In this document: positions 20,176 through 30,594 of the stretch, piece after piece
How the letters are laid out: each line of letters starts with the position of its first letter
How positions within the stretch are numbered: position 1 is the stretch's first letter
Source of the DNA: Rhynchopus sp. YZ270_cl-10
Taxonomy: Eukaryota; Euglenozoa; Diplonemea; Diplonemida; Diplonemidae
DNA length: 64,000 nt
NCBI GenBank assembly: GCA_964035575.1
Contig: OZ037838.1
Coordinates: 434,001-498,000 of the forward strand
Direction: 5' to 3'
Notes under the pieces: model-generated
The model's database searches: none
What the model was told of the DNA's origin: nothing
What the model saw: only the letters and a program-made list of their open reading frames with translations
Made by a program: the position numbers and the translations under genes

Positions 20176-21249
20176 TCACTCACTGTTGTGCGGGTACAGA
20201 TGCTTTGTCACAATGACGCCATCTGATTGCATAGCCACAACAACACGTGAACACGGTGATATCACCAATGACGAAACATAGCTTTGAGGTATCACATGCA
20301 CACAGGAAATGGTCGACACATCATACTGGTGCAGCATGAGTGATACCTGCACCACAAGGTACTTCCCACACGGGGTGAACTGCACAGCATCGACTTCCCC
20401 ATCCACATCAACACTGCGAAGAGCCGCACCACTCCAATCATAGAGGTGCACAGTGTTTTCCTCCACCACAGCAAAAACAGAGGCAGACCGTGAAAGCGCC
20501 ACCCCATCGCAGTCCTCCAGCGGCACACATGCCACAGCTTCACCTGTGTTCACATCCCACAGACGTGTGTTGTTCTCCGTGTTGGAGGAGGTGATCACCC
20601 ACCCACCACAGTCCGAAACTGCCATGTCCCAGCACCTTTTATGCGAGAGAGTGCGGAGCAACGTCAGGTCTTCGTCATACACAGAGACGCCGTCTGAGCC
20701 CTTCGAGACAACAACACCACCACACGCAAACACTGACTTCGACATGCCGTCGACTTTGCGGACCACCTCCCCACCCGGAAGCGCAACCTCGAGAAGGCCT
20801 TCCACACACGCCAGGTAGCAGCGCGTTTTGCACTGCGAGATGGCAGGCGGAGCGTAGACTATAGTGTCCACTTCAAACGAGAAGACAGTGTCGAAGGTTT
20901 CTGTGTCGAAGCCAACAACATCCCCATTCCCGTTACTGTGGATGCAGAGCGTTCCACAACGCGACAGTCTTATGCTTCCCGCATGCGTTGCAGTATACTC
21001 AGCAGGACACCTGATGTCGGCCAAGCGAGGACAGGCAAGCACAACCTGCATCCCTGCATCAAACGCAGTGTCCTGCAGACGGCACGTCCCCTCCAGCACC
21101 TGCGTGCCGATGCGCATCTCGACAGACGCAGGCGAGACAGCAAGCGCCGTGCACGCAACCTCCTTTGCCGCTGCAACGTCCGCCTCGCACGGCACCTCCA
21201 CTGTCGCAGTCACGCCTGACTCTTCCAGCACAAAGGTCACATCCATCAT
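20176..21249 (-). CDS. Ubiquitin-like/seven-blade propeller protein (copy 5)
   Basis: 357 aa from MMDV, the shortest intact copy. The Ubl domain is nearly identical to those of the other copies. Blade 1 is type A (IHSNGNGDVVGFDTETF). Blade 4 has TRLWDVNTGEAVACVP and blade 5 VHLYDWSGAALRSVDVDG. Blade 6 lacks the acidic loop: between GKYLVV and QYD there are only seven residues (QVSLMLH), which gives the basic length of the fold. The end is KHLYPHNSE. The upstream flank (to about 21410) is shared with the copies starting at 27886 and 32324, so these three belong to one duplication group. Confidence 0.9.
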   Translation of the reverse strand: MMDVTFVLEESGVTATVEVPCEADVAAAKEVACTALAVSPASVEMRIGTQVLEGTCRLQDTAFDAGMQVVLACPRLADIRCPAEYTATHAGSIRLSRCGTLCIHSNGNGDVVGFDTETFDTVFSFEVDTIVYAPPAISQCKTRCYLACVEGLLEVALPGGEVVRKVDGMSKSVFACGGVVVSKGSDGVSVYDEDLTLLRTLSHKRCWDMAVSDCGGWVITSSNTENNTRLWDVNTGEAVACVPLEDCDGVALSRSASVFAVVEENTVHLYDWSGAALRSVDVDGEVDAVQFTPCGKYLVVQVSLMLHQYDVSTISCVHVIPQSYVSSLVISPCSRVVVAMQSDGVIVTKHLYPHNSE

Positions 21250-21736
21250 GTTGTTAAGGGGTCTGTTGTGTTTGATGTGATGGTTGGTGGTGTCACTTCG
21301 CAACGACAAATGATGAGAGTGTCCCCCAAAGATGCAAAGCAAAGCTTATGAGAAGACCCTGCTTGGACACCTTGATCACATTCGTCATCGCACATCAGCT
21401 GCGTGGGAGTACGACGATGCGAAACGTTGGACATATTATTCAGATTTCTCGTAACACTGTAAGGGACATCCAATGCCATCGTTTTGGGAGAGCGACGTGC
21501 TTTGTGACATCAGATGACTCCTTACGTAGTGGGGGGATCTACGCGGACAGTAGAGGGGGTGGGGAGAGGGGCAGCATTCTCTACCTGGCTTCTGAAGGGT
21601 GTCGTCCCTTGGGGCTACCGCGAAGTGCAATGCGGACTCGAGAAGTCATTAACAGGCAGCACATCGCACCCCTGGATGTGGCAGCTCTCCTGTGTGCAAT
21701 AAGCTGGACTGCTCGGAATAAAAAGTAGAGATTATA
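21250..21736 (-). other. Upstream flank of copy 5
   Basis: 21250-21412 matches 27887-28048 and 32325-32486. After that, to 21736, it contains ATGCGAAACGTTGGACATAT, also present at 28358 and 32796. No gene. Confidence 0.45.
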
Positions 21737-23099
21737 CATAGCGCTCTAATTAGAGTATTAGGGTATAATTAGAGTCTGGGATTTTGGGCCAAGTCAGTTA
21801 GAGTCCAGTTAGAGTATAATTAGAGTCGCTTTTCTTCAATTAGACTATAATTAGAGTGCAGTTAGAGCATAAGTAGACTCTAACTACACTCTAATTATAG
21901 TCTAATTAGAGTAAAACAACAGGCTTCTTGTAGGTGCAAACCGTAAGGAACTGGTTCCCCGAAGGTTCCTCTGTAGGACCCAGGTGCCCAGGTACCCACA
22001 TAGCTGAAAATAAGACTCGGGGAACCGAGTTCTCAGCCGGACTGGGGTACAATATGTGAAGGCGCTGTGGGTCCGCCTGAAAGCGGGTCGGGGACCCGGT
22101 CGCGGGATGGTGGGGGCCTAGTCCTGGTCCTAGTCCTACTGTACCTAGTACCCAGTACCGGGACTCGGGACCCGGCTTATTCTCAGCTATGGGTACCCAG
22201 GTACTCAAACCCGCGCAGTGGCACATGCCCTCAAGTGTGAGTGACCCACACATTAGGGAATGCGATGCAAAAACTCTATGTGCACCTTCGGTGCAACGCC
22301 GCAGACAGGCCAAACATGCGTTGGACTCAGAGGAATGCCTGCTGTGCAGGTATCAAACATGAGAACCAACTCCCAACAACAAGAGGCGCCTTTTGGAGGG
22401 CGTTATTGAAGGTGTTTGGGGTGCAAAGTTTTCTACAAGTGTTGATGCGCGGGTACAGAAGTGGTGTCTTGTTCTTTCATCTGTAGGAATGTAAATATCA
22501 ATCGAATTTAACTACCACTAAGGGGTCGAAGGGGTAATCCCAGTATCAAAGGCTGTGTTGACGGGAAATCTATAGCGAGCATACGTTCATTTCATCCGAA
22601 GATATACTACTTATGAACCCAGGAGAGATCCAAGCCTCGCACTGAACAACTACCCGCGATTGACTTAGATCTTATACCACAGAGAATTCATAACAAAACA
22701 ACACCCTGCCCCATACACACTAAATAGCCATGCTTCAAGTGCATGCCCCTGGGCCAAAACTCCTGTGCTAAAAAGGCAACAAGACCATCCACAAGGAGTG
22801 TGAATTGTGCACTGGTTTTCTGGGGGAACAAACATTATTTTCTTGTGTCTGGTTCTCTGCAAGCAGAGGACAGACTTTCTGGATTACAAAGTCGAATTTC
22901 TTGCACTAGCTATGCCCCTGGGTTGATGGCTATAGCATTGGTTGATGTGCCCCTCTTATTGACCCTATTATAAGACTCTAATTATGCTCTAATTAGAGTC
23001 CAGTTAGAGTATTAGAGTTCAGTTAGAGTTTTAAAGACTCTAATTATACTCCAACTGCCGACTCTAATGATCTAATTAGAGTCTACTTAGAGCGCTATG
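21737..23099. mobile_element. CATA-end inverted-repeat element 4 (TCTAATTAGA type) with captured R1
   Basis: The ends are CATAGCGCTCTAA (21737) and its reverse complement (to 23099). Both outer segments (21745-21912 and 22975-23095) are made of TCTAATTAGAGT-like palindromes. The middle (about 21920-22965) is an inverted copy of dispersed repeat R1, homologous to 10495-11300 and 50370-51130. No matching 6-bp target duplication was found (ATTATA against AAGAAG), so an end may have recombined. Non-autonomous, no transposase. Confidence 0.65.
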
Positions 23100-23572
23100 A
23101 AGAAGAGTTGAAATACAAAGCCCTCTCGTGACAGTGTACCTTGGTACATGACGGGGTGGACACCCATGCAGTCCTACATCCATTTCGTGGTTTACATCTG
23201 ATATGTGCTACTCCCGCTTCCACTCATCAGCCAGAGGAACGGGGATCATTGCAAATACAGGGACATAAATCCTGTGTGATGTAGGGTCCGGTGGGTTAAA
23301 GAAGAGGAGGTATTTCATTGTTGTTTTATGATCTTTGGGGCGAGGTCAAAAAGGATTTGGGGTGTACCCAAGCACACAGGCCACCACCCCGGCATCAGAC
23401 GAGAATAATAGATTGACGGAGAGCGCATGGGCAGCGCGTGAGGTGGGCGACCTGTGGCAGGCAAACAAAAGAAAAGCAGCAACAGGGCTGAAAGGGCAGT
23501 TTCGGGGGGGGTGTTTTGAGCGTCCTGGGTTGTTTTGTTGGTACCCTGGGATATCACTCCCCTGGTTACACA
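23100..23572 (-). other. Downstream flank of copy 6
   Basis: 23420-23572 is a worn version of the conserved downstream flank (GCAGCGCGTGAGGTGGGCGA at 23431-23450). The rest shows no gene. Confidence 0.45.
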
Positions 23573-24670
23573 TCACTCACTGTTGTGTGGGTACAGATGT
23601 GCTGTTGCAATGACGCCATTTGGTTGCCTAACCATAACAACACGTGAACACGGCGATATCGCAAATGACCCATAAATAATGGGTTGCGGTATCACACGTA
23701 CACAAGACATGGTCGCCACATCGTACTGGTGCAGGTATACATTGTCAGATTCCGTAACCTCTTCCCCCACCACAAGGTACTTCCCACACGGGGTGAACTG
23801 CATGTCCTGGACAAGCCCACCCACATCAACACTGCGAAGAGCCGCACCACTCCAATCATAGAGGTGCACGTTGCCTTCCTCCCCCTCCACAGCAAAGACA
23901 GAAGCAGACCGTGAAAGCGCCACTCTACACCAGAACCCCGCAGGCACACATGCCACAGCTTCACCTGTGTTCACATCCCACAGACGTATGTTGTCCTCCA
24001 TGTTGGATTTAGTGATCACCCACCCACCACAGTCCGACACTGCCATGTCACTGCACTCTTCATGCGAGAGAGAGCGGAGCAACGTCAGGTCTTCGTCATA
24101 CACAGAGACGCCGTCTGAGCCCTTCGAGACAACAACACCACCACAGGAGAACACCGAGTCCGAGAGGCCGTCGACTTTGCGGACCACCTCCCCACCCGGA
24201 AGCGCAACCTCGAGAAGGTAATCCCAACACGCCATGTAGCAGCGTGTCTTGCAGCGCGAGATGGCAGACGGAGGGCGCACTTTAGCGTCCACTTTGAACG
24301 AGAAGACAGTGTCGAAGGTTTCTGTGTCGAAGCCACCAACATGCCCACTCTCGTTACTGTGGATGCAGAGCGTTCCACAACGCGACAGCGACAAGTCTCC
24401 CGTCTGCGTTGCAGTGTACTCAGCAGGACACTTGATGTCAGCCAAGCGAGGACAGGCAAGCACAACCTGCACCCCTGCATCAAACGCAGTGTCCTGCAGA
24501 CGGCACGTCCCCTCCAGCACCTGCGTGCCGATGCGCATCTCGACAGACGCAGGCGAGACAGCAAGCGCCGTGCACGCAACCTCCTTTGCCGCTGCAACGT
24601 CCGCCTCGCACGGCACCTCCACTGTCGCAGTCACGCCTGACTCTTCCAGCACAAAGGTCACATCCATCAT
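23573..24670 (-). CDS. Ubiquitin-like/seven-blade propeller protein (copy 6)
   Basis: 365 aa, starting at the shared MMDV. Blade 1 is type A (IHSNESGHVGGFDTETF) and blade 2 reads CYMACWDYLLEVALPGGE. The segment from about 23941 to 24394 (blades 1-4) differs from 25341-25794 in the next gene by a single base that I can find, while the rest of the two genes differs clearly. This points to gene conversion. The blade 6 loop is short (GEEVTESDNVYLH). The end is AHLYPHNSE. A stray piece of this copy's 3' end is found at 29152-29297. Confidence 0.9.
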   Translation of the reverse strand: MMDVTFVLEESGVTATVEVPCEADVAAAKEVACTALAVSPASVEMRIGTQVLEGTCRLQDTAFDAGVQVVLACPRLADIKCPAEYTATQTGDLSLSRCGTLCIHSNESGHVGGFDTETFDTVFSFKVDAKVRPPSAISRCKTRCYMACWDYLLEVALPGGEVVRKVDGLSDSVFSCGGVVVSKGSDGVSVYDEDLTLLRSLSHEECSDMAVSDCGGWVITKSNMEDNIRLWDVNTGEAVACVPAGFWCRVALSRSASVFAVEGEEGNVHLYDWSGAALRSVDVGGLVQDMQFTPCGKYLVVGEEVTESDNVYLHQYDVATMSCVRVIPQPIIYGSFAISPCSRVVMVRQPNGVIATAHLYPHNSE

Positions 24671-24969
24671 ATTGTTTTGTCTTCTTCTTGTTCCACCTCT
24701 GTCAGGAGGAGATGAGGTGTGGGTTGTTTTGTTTTGGGAATTTGGACATTTTCGTTGTGTCTGCAGGAGAGGGTTTTAGCAAAGCAAAAGTGAAAACGAA
24801 AGGTAAAGGGTGGTGTGGTCGTTAGCGTGAAAATGTCTCAAAATGAATTTCCTCACAGGTTAGTAGGTCGAGGGTGCAACGCAAATACTGATGCAACGCA
24901 CGATAGCAACACACCGCAGTACTCAGCGACAGCGAGGAGGCACGTCCCACACAGGGCGGACTGCATCAC
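24671..24969. other. Intergenic between copies 6 and 7
   Basis: No gene. It lacks the upstream flank of the other groups; 24925-24969 resembles the last part of a family gene (GGCACGTCCCACACAGGGCG). Confidence 0.35.
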
Positions 24970-26070
24970 TCAGTAGGGGTACAAATGCCTTGCGACAAGG
25001 ACGTTACTTCCTGCATCACCTCCTGCTGCCTTGAACACAACCACACGTGAGCACGGCGATATTGCAAATACACCTTTGGTGTCCTGTATCACACGCACAC
25101 AGGACATGGTCGCCACATCATACTGGTGCAGAGTGTACTCTTCACAAAATAGTGCACCACTCCCAAACCCAATAACGACGTACTTCCCACACGGAGTGAA
25201 CTGCACGACACCGACGTGACACTGCTCCTTTGCAAAGCTGCCAAGAGTCGCACCACTCCAGTCATAGAGGTGCACTTTGTCATAGAACCCCACAGCAAAG
25301 ACAGAGGCACACCGTGAAAGCGCCACGTGATTCCCATCCGTAGGCACACATGCCACAGCTTCACCTGTGTTCACATCCCACAGACGTATGTTGTCCTCCA
25401 TGTTGGATTTAGTGATCACCCACCCACCACAGTCCGACACTGCCATGTCACTGCACTCTTCATGCGAGAGAGAGCGGAGCAACGTCAGGTCTTCGTCATA
25501 CACAGAGACGCCGTCTGAGCCCTTCGAGACAACAACACCACCACAGGAGAACACCGAGTCCGAGAGGCCGTCGACTTTGCGGACCACCTCCCCACCCGGA
25601 AGCGCAACCTCGAGAAGGTAATCCCAACACGCCATGTAGCAGCGTGTCTTGCAGCGCGAGATGGCAGACGGAGGGCGCACTTTAACGTCCACTTTGAACG
25701 AGAAGACAGTGTCGAAGGTTTCTGTGTCGAAGCCACCAACATGCCCACTCTCGTTACTGTGGATGCAGAGCGTTCCACAACGCGACAGCGACAAGCTGTC
25801 TGCTTTCTGCTGCAGACTGTACTCAGCAGGACACTTGATGTCGGCAAAGCGGCGGGCAAGCACAACCTGCACCCCTGCATCAAACGCAGTGTCCTGCAGA
25901 CGGCACGTCCCCTCCAGCACCTGCGTGCCGATGCGCATCTCGACAGACGCAGGCGAGACAGCAAGCGCCGTGCACGCAACCTCCTTTGCCGCTGCAACGT
26001 CCGCCTCGCACGGCACCTCCACTGTCACAGTCACGCCTGACTCTTCCAGCACAAATGTCACATCCATCAT
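24970..26070 (-). CDS. Ubiquitin-like/seven-blade propeller protein (copy 7, mosaic)
   Basis: 366 aa from the MMDV start at 26070. It is a mosaic. Blades 1-4 are nearly identical to copy 6, while blades 5-7 resemble copy 8: DWSGATLGSFAKEQCHVG, GKYVVIGFG, and the short end LYPY in place of LYPHNSE. The linker before blade 1 differs from both (SLQQKADSLSLSRCG). The blade 6 loop is CEEYTLH-like with little acid. An in-frame upstream extension of about 74 codons exists but overlaps a flank shared with the damaged copy 3, so I start at MMDV. Confidence 0.9.
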   Translation of the reverse strand: MMDVTFVLEESGVTVTVEVPCEADVAAAKEVACTALAVSPASVEMRIGTQVLEGTCRLQDTAFDAGVQVVLARRFADIKCPAEYSLQQKADSLSLSRCGTLCIHSNESGHVGGFDTETFDTVFSFKVDVKVRPPSAISRCKTRCYMACWDYLLEVALPGGEVVRKVDGLSDSVFSCGGVVVSKGSDGVSVYDEDLTLLRSLSHEECSDMAVSDCGGWVITKSNMEDNIRLWDVNTGEAVACVPTDGNHVALSRCASVFAVGFYDKVHLYDWSGATLGSFAKEQCHVGVVQFTPCGKYVVIGFGSGALFCEEYTLHQYDVATMSCVRVIQDTKGVFAISPCSRVVVFKAAGGDAGSNVLVARHLYPY

Positions 26071-26779
26071 TGTTTCAAGAGCTGTTGGTGTGATGCAATT
26101 GAATGTTCTGTTGTGTTTGATGTGATGTATTGTATTGTATGACTTCGCAACTCGAGTGTTCAAGTCAACGACATTCAAAGAATGGGAAGGCAACACTGTG
26201 CTCACATTGATATGGAAGCCTCCGATAGACGCCAACAAAGCAACCCAGACACACCTCTGTGCCCTCACCCTCCCGACCAACAGACCAGGCAAGCACCTTG
26301 CAGGCGTCTCTGACTCGAAGTGGTGTGTGGTTACGGAATGCAGATGAAATACAGTGTTCGAACAAAAGGGATTTTATTGTTGACTTTGTCAAAATCTCTT
26401 TGTTTTTCTCTTTGTCTATTTTTCCTGCATTTTTTATTCTCTTCTTTGTACTTTCTTTTGTTTTGGTTGTTGTTAGATAAGCTCAATCGCCTATCGAGTT
26501 CTGTGAATAGCACGGAACTCCTTTTCATGTGTATCCATGGAAATCAGTATCATATGTGATACCGGGGAGAAACAAACAAAATATCCGTTATAATTGCTAT
26601 TTTTCTGGCCACGGCGATCGCGGCAGAAATGTGGTGGAGGTTTGGTGGTGGGGGGTTTGAACCACCACGGGAAGGTATGTGAGAATTCTATGCTAAAATG
26701 GGGACTCTTTTGGGGGGATAGGTTCTTCTGGGGTGGACTGCGAGAAGCTGCACAAACACAACCTCTCGCAAAACATCAC
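26071..26779. other. Intergenic with a SINE-like repeat
   Basis: 26379-26565 is copy 2 of the SINE-like repeat described at 777-961, with the same ends (TTTTATTGTT and GTGATACCGGGG). The remaining bases show no gene. Confidence 0.5.
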
Positions 26780-27886
26780 TCAGTAGGGGTACAGATGTCT
26801 CGTCTCAATGGTGTCGCATTCCAAATTCGCAAATAGTATCACACGTGAACACGGCGATATCTTTAATGAAAACACAGCGAAGTCTGAAAATTCACGCACA
26901 CAGGACATGGTCGCCACATCATACTGTTGCAGTAAATATTTTTGACCGTACGTCAACTCAAGTAAAAGGTACTTCCCACACAGAGTGAACTGCATGGAAC
27001 AGACAAAGAGATACCCCGGTTTATCAAAGCTGCCAAGAGCCGCACCACTCCAGTCGTAGAGCTGCACTTCGTTAGAGCACACCGCAGCAAAGACAGAGGC
27101 AGACCTTGAAAGCGCCACGTGATTCCCATCAGCAGGCACACATGCCACAGCTTCACCTGTGTTCACATCCCACAGACGTGCGTCCTCACCTCTATTGGAG
27201 GAGGTCATCACCCACCCACCACAGTCCGACACCGCTACGTAATTACACCCTTTGTGTGATAGAGAGCGGAGCAACGTCAGGTCTTCGTCATACACAGAGA
27301 GGCTTCCTTGTTCACCCCAGGAGACAACAACACCACCACGCGCGTACACTGCGTATGAGGTGCCGTCAACTTTGCGGACCACCTTCCCACCCGGAAGCGC
27401 AATCTCGCTTAGGCCTTCCTTGCACACCAGGTAGCAGCGTGTCTTGCACCGTGGGATGGCAGGCACACCGCACACATCAAAGTCTACTTTGAACTTGAAG
27501 GCAGGGCTGAAGGTTTCTGTATCGAGGCCGGTGATATAGCCTTGCTTCTGTGTAACGAGGCAGAGTGCTCCACAAGGAGACAGCGTCAAACGAATCACAT
27601 TATTTAGCTGTCCACCAGGTGGCACCTCTAGACTGTACTCAGCAGGACACTTGATGTCAGCAAAGCGGCGGGCAAGCACAACCTGCACCCCTGCCTCAAA
27701 CGCAGTGTCCTGCAGACGGCACGTCCCCTCCAGCACCTGCGTGCCGATGCGCATCTCGACAGACGCAGGCGAGACAGCAAGCGCCGTGCACGCAACCTCC
27801 TTTGCCGCTGCAACGTCCGCCTCGCACGGCACCTCCACTGTCGCAGTCACGCCTGACTCTTCCAGCACAAAGGTCACATCCATCAT
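26780..27886 (-). CDS. Ubiquitin-like/seven-blade propeller protein (copy 8)
   Basis: 368 aa. Blade 1 is type B (GALCLVTQKQGYITGLDTETF, then SPAFKFKVDFDVCG), which differs from type A at most surface positions but keeps the framework. Blade 4 has SSNRGEDARLWDVN. Blade 5 ends AALGSFDKPGYLFV. Blade 6 reads FTLCGKYLLLE, and its loop is TYGQKYLLQ without acids. The end is RHLYPY, as in copy 7. The linker before blade 1 is long (EVPPGGQLNNVIRLTLS). Its upstream flank belongs to the 4.4-kb segmental duplication with the gene starting at 32324. Confidence 0.9.
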   Translation of the reverse strand: MMDVTFVLEESGVTATVEVPCEADVAAAKEVACTALAVSPASVEMRIGTQVLEGTCRLQDTAFEAGVQVVLARRFADIKCPAEYSLEVPPGGQLNNVIRLTLSPCGALCLVTQKQGYITGLDTETFSPAFKFKVDFDVCGVPAIPRCKTRCYLVCKEGLSEIALPGGKVVRKVDGTSYAVYARGGVVVSWGEQGSLSVYDEDLTLLRSLSHKGCNYVAVSDCGGWVMTSSNRGEDARLWDVNTGEAVACVPADGNHVALSRSASVFAAVCSNEVQLYDWSGAALGSFDKPGYLFVCSMQFTLCGKYLLLELTYGQKYLLQQYDVATMSCVREFSDFAVFSLKISPCSRVILFANLECDTIETRHLYPY

Positions 27887-29158
27887 ATTGTTAAGGGGTC
27901 TGTTGTGTTTGATGTGATAGTTGGTGGTGTCACTTCGCAACGACAAATGATGAGAGTGTCCCCCAAAGATGCAAAGCAAAGCTTATGAGAAGACCCTGCT
28001 TAGACACCTTGATCACATTCGTCATCGCACATCAGCTGCGTGGGATTACACAAAGGCGTTGTCAGGGTTGATGCCATTTCCCCAACAGGAGTTCGTAATG
28101 TTGGCACGTACGATGTAGTGTTCGAGATGTAGGCGGGTACGTAAAAATTGGACGACGTTCGTAGTTTATCAGTACAGGTGCGACAATGGACCGGAGGACC
28201 CGTGAGGAGGAGATGGCAGATGCGGGAAATGGGTTCTGGATCTCAAATAAATAGTGCATCCATAGAAACGTTGGACCGGAAAAAGTCTCGCTTCGGACCA
28301 AGAATCTTCGCATTCCGTTAAACACATTTAACGGAATGCAGGGAGATAGGTGATGTCAGACGATGCGAAACGTTGGACATATTATTCAGATTTCTCATAA
28401 CACTGTGAGTCGGGAAGAAATATACCTTTCGTCCGTAAAGAGTTAGTTTAAAAATGAGGGGAAAGGAGGGGGACACGGAGGAGACACTGAACACGGCACA
28501 ACACAAAATACACACAACTGCAAACCACACTCTCGCATGATGAGCATTTGCGAGAACCTTTTGGCATCGAAACATTACCATATCAACAAGGCAAAGATTC
28601 TGTATGTCACCCAGGAAGAAAGGAATAAAAAGGGGGAAATCGTTGTTGTTTTGTTCCTATCGACAACATAACTCTGTTTGTTACCACCATCATACACTCA
28701 CGATACCTTTTTAATACCAGCCGGGGATCGTGTGAACATATGACAGCGGAGCACACACAACACATAATACGAGACACACAAAGAGGAATTAAAAGATAAT
28801 TTTACAAGACGACCCTAAGCCTCTGCTTAGTAACCTTAAAAAGGGAAGTACAGGTGGAAAGCGTTGTACAACAGTTTGCAAAACACATCACAAAGAGGTT
28901 GGCTTGACACCTCCTCGCGGCACTAATGAAAAATACAACCGACTCAAGAAAGAGTAGTTGAAACATACTAATCTTCTGATGCTCAGTCGAGCACATGCAA
29001 AGGGGTGGGACGGTGTTATTGGGTTAAAGCTTTACCAAAGTTTGGGAGGATTTTTGGCACTTTGCAGCCTTTTGTCCACACACGGCAAGTGCCCACACAC
29101 CGCAACTCTCTGCAGGAGTGTGTGTGACGCGTCTCCAGTGGATCCACCTGGGACAACA
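27887..29158. repeat. Segmental duplication, left copy
   Basis: Nearly identical to 32325-33606 in direct orientation, offset about 4438 bp (4448 near the end). It includes the upstream flank of the propeller gene, about 1.1 kb of non-coding DNA and, at the right edge (about 29100-29158), the last codons of the GH43-like gene, which is complete only in the right copy. Confidence 0.8.
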
Positions 29159-29297
29159 CGTGAACACGGCGATGTCGCAAATGACCCATAAATAATGGGT
29201 TGCGGTATCACACGCACACAGGACGTGGTCGCCACATCGTACTGGTGCAGGTATACATTGTCAGATTCCGTAACCTCTTCCCCCACCACAACGTAGA
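29152..29297 (-). pseudogene. Ubl-propeller family, 3' fragment fused to the GH43 gene tail
   Basis: About 145 bp matching 23635-23780 (blade 6 end and blade 7 of copy 6: YLHQYDVATTSCVRVIPQPI, then YGSFA). On the right-hand copy of the duplication, the GH43 tail continues into its own gene. Here it switches to propeller sequence at ACAACAC (29152-29158), which both sources share, so the join used a 7-bp microhomology. No start codon and no function expected. Confidence 0.75.
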
Positions 29298-30072
29298 GTT
29301 TGTTTCTTTTTATCAAAACCCCAAAAACTCTGGTTTACACTCTCTGTTGATTCAAAAACGGGGGAGGGTAAAAAAGCGCGAAAGGTAAATTGGGGAAGAG
29401 GTTGAAAAGTTGGAACGCTTCCTCACCCAGATCACACACTCTTCTCGGGGATATGTCACAAGTATCATGTCCAGGGAAATAGCTCCATATACCGAATTAT
29501 GCGACATCGCATAATTCTGGATTTTTTGGGGGGGGAAAAAAAAAAAGAGGGGATTTTTGGGCACTTTTGGGGGCCCCTCGCCCGCGGACCCCCAGATCTC
29601 CCAGATGACTGGAATGATGGAACCTTAAAATTTTCGCTCGCTGCGCTTGCAGATGTGCCGTACCCCTTAATTTTTTGCCTGCGGCGCCATTTTCCTTTTT
29701 TGCTCCGCAAAAAAGGGTTTGTCATGCGGCGCCATTTATTTTTTTTCCATACGGTTAGTGGATGCAAGACCAAGCTCCGTAATAAGGGATTACATTCCAT
29801 TTTTGGTTATCTCGCAAATTGACCTTTCGCCTCTCCACTCAGTGAGGCTTGCGCGAAGCGCAACGACCGCTTTCGACCGGGCGGAAAAAAAATTTAGTTT
29901 TCGCATAATTCCTGATTTTGGAGGAAACCCAAGCTATTTCCCTGATCATGTCCCCGGAAAAAAAAAACAATAAAAATAAAACTCTATTTTAAACGGTGAA
30001 AAAACATAAAGAGGGCCCGTACAGCAAAAAAGTTACGGAAAACCAGTTCGTAACACACTACTGGCAGAGCAC
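29298..30072. other. Non-coding with GCGGCGCC repeat
   Basis: 29640-29740 carries the TTGCCTGCGGCGCCATTTT pair also seen at 11988-12111 and 49490-49620. No gene seen. Confidence 0.4.
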
Positions 30073-30594
30073 TCATCCTACAGGGAGGAAAGAGGGGAAA
30101 AATGATTTGACAACCCACTTGGCAGCAGATTTGATCAAATCAAAAGGGGCAGTGGGGCCCACAATCCGTCGTCTTTTGGGAGGATCCGTAGTACTGGGAA
30201 CAATGTCAGACGAAGACGTGGATGTCGACGTGCTGATAGACACTATTACCGGTCCTAGTAGATCCGTCTCGTCACGTTTACGTTTGGGAGGCGCACGTGC
30301 CAGCGCACGAGGGTATTGAGGGGTGTCCGAACGACGCGCAATAGCGACAGGGGGGCGGGGGTCAGGGGACAACGAGCGAGGGGTATCAGTGGTGTTTTTA
30401 ATTAAAACATCATCATACCAAGTAACCTCATCTCGATGTGTTCTAGTTAGATGTCTAGAGGATGTCGGTGTTGCCGGAGATGTAGGTGACAAAAATGGGG
30501 AAGCGTTTGCGACACCGAGAGTGTAATTTTTCCCCCCGAAAATGCGCCTGTATGAATTTCCGGAGCGATCTGAAAAAATTCCGGGGTCGGACAA
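30073..30594 (-). CDS. Hypothetical disordered protein
   Basis: A 173-codon open frame rich in Ser, Thr, Pro and Arg. It has two basic patches (PPKRKRDE and PPKRRRIVG) that could be nuclear signals and a run of ST repeats. The last 25 residues (LIKSAAKWVVKSFFPSFLPV) look amphipathic. The first about 20 codons lie in a repeat also found at 45948-46000 (CCGGAGCGATCTGAAAA), so the true start is probably later or the gene is chimeric. No family recognised. It may be chance or a decayed piece. Confidence 0.3.
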   Translation of the reverse strand: MSDPGIFSDRSGNSYRRIFGGKNYTLGVANASPFLSPTSPATPTSSRHLTRTHRDEVTWYDDVLIKNTTDTPRSLSPDPRPPVAIARRSDTPQYPRALARAPPKRKRDETDLLGPVIVSISTSTSTSSSDIVPSTTDPPKRRRIVGPTAPFDLIKSAAKWVVKSFFPSFLPVG

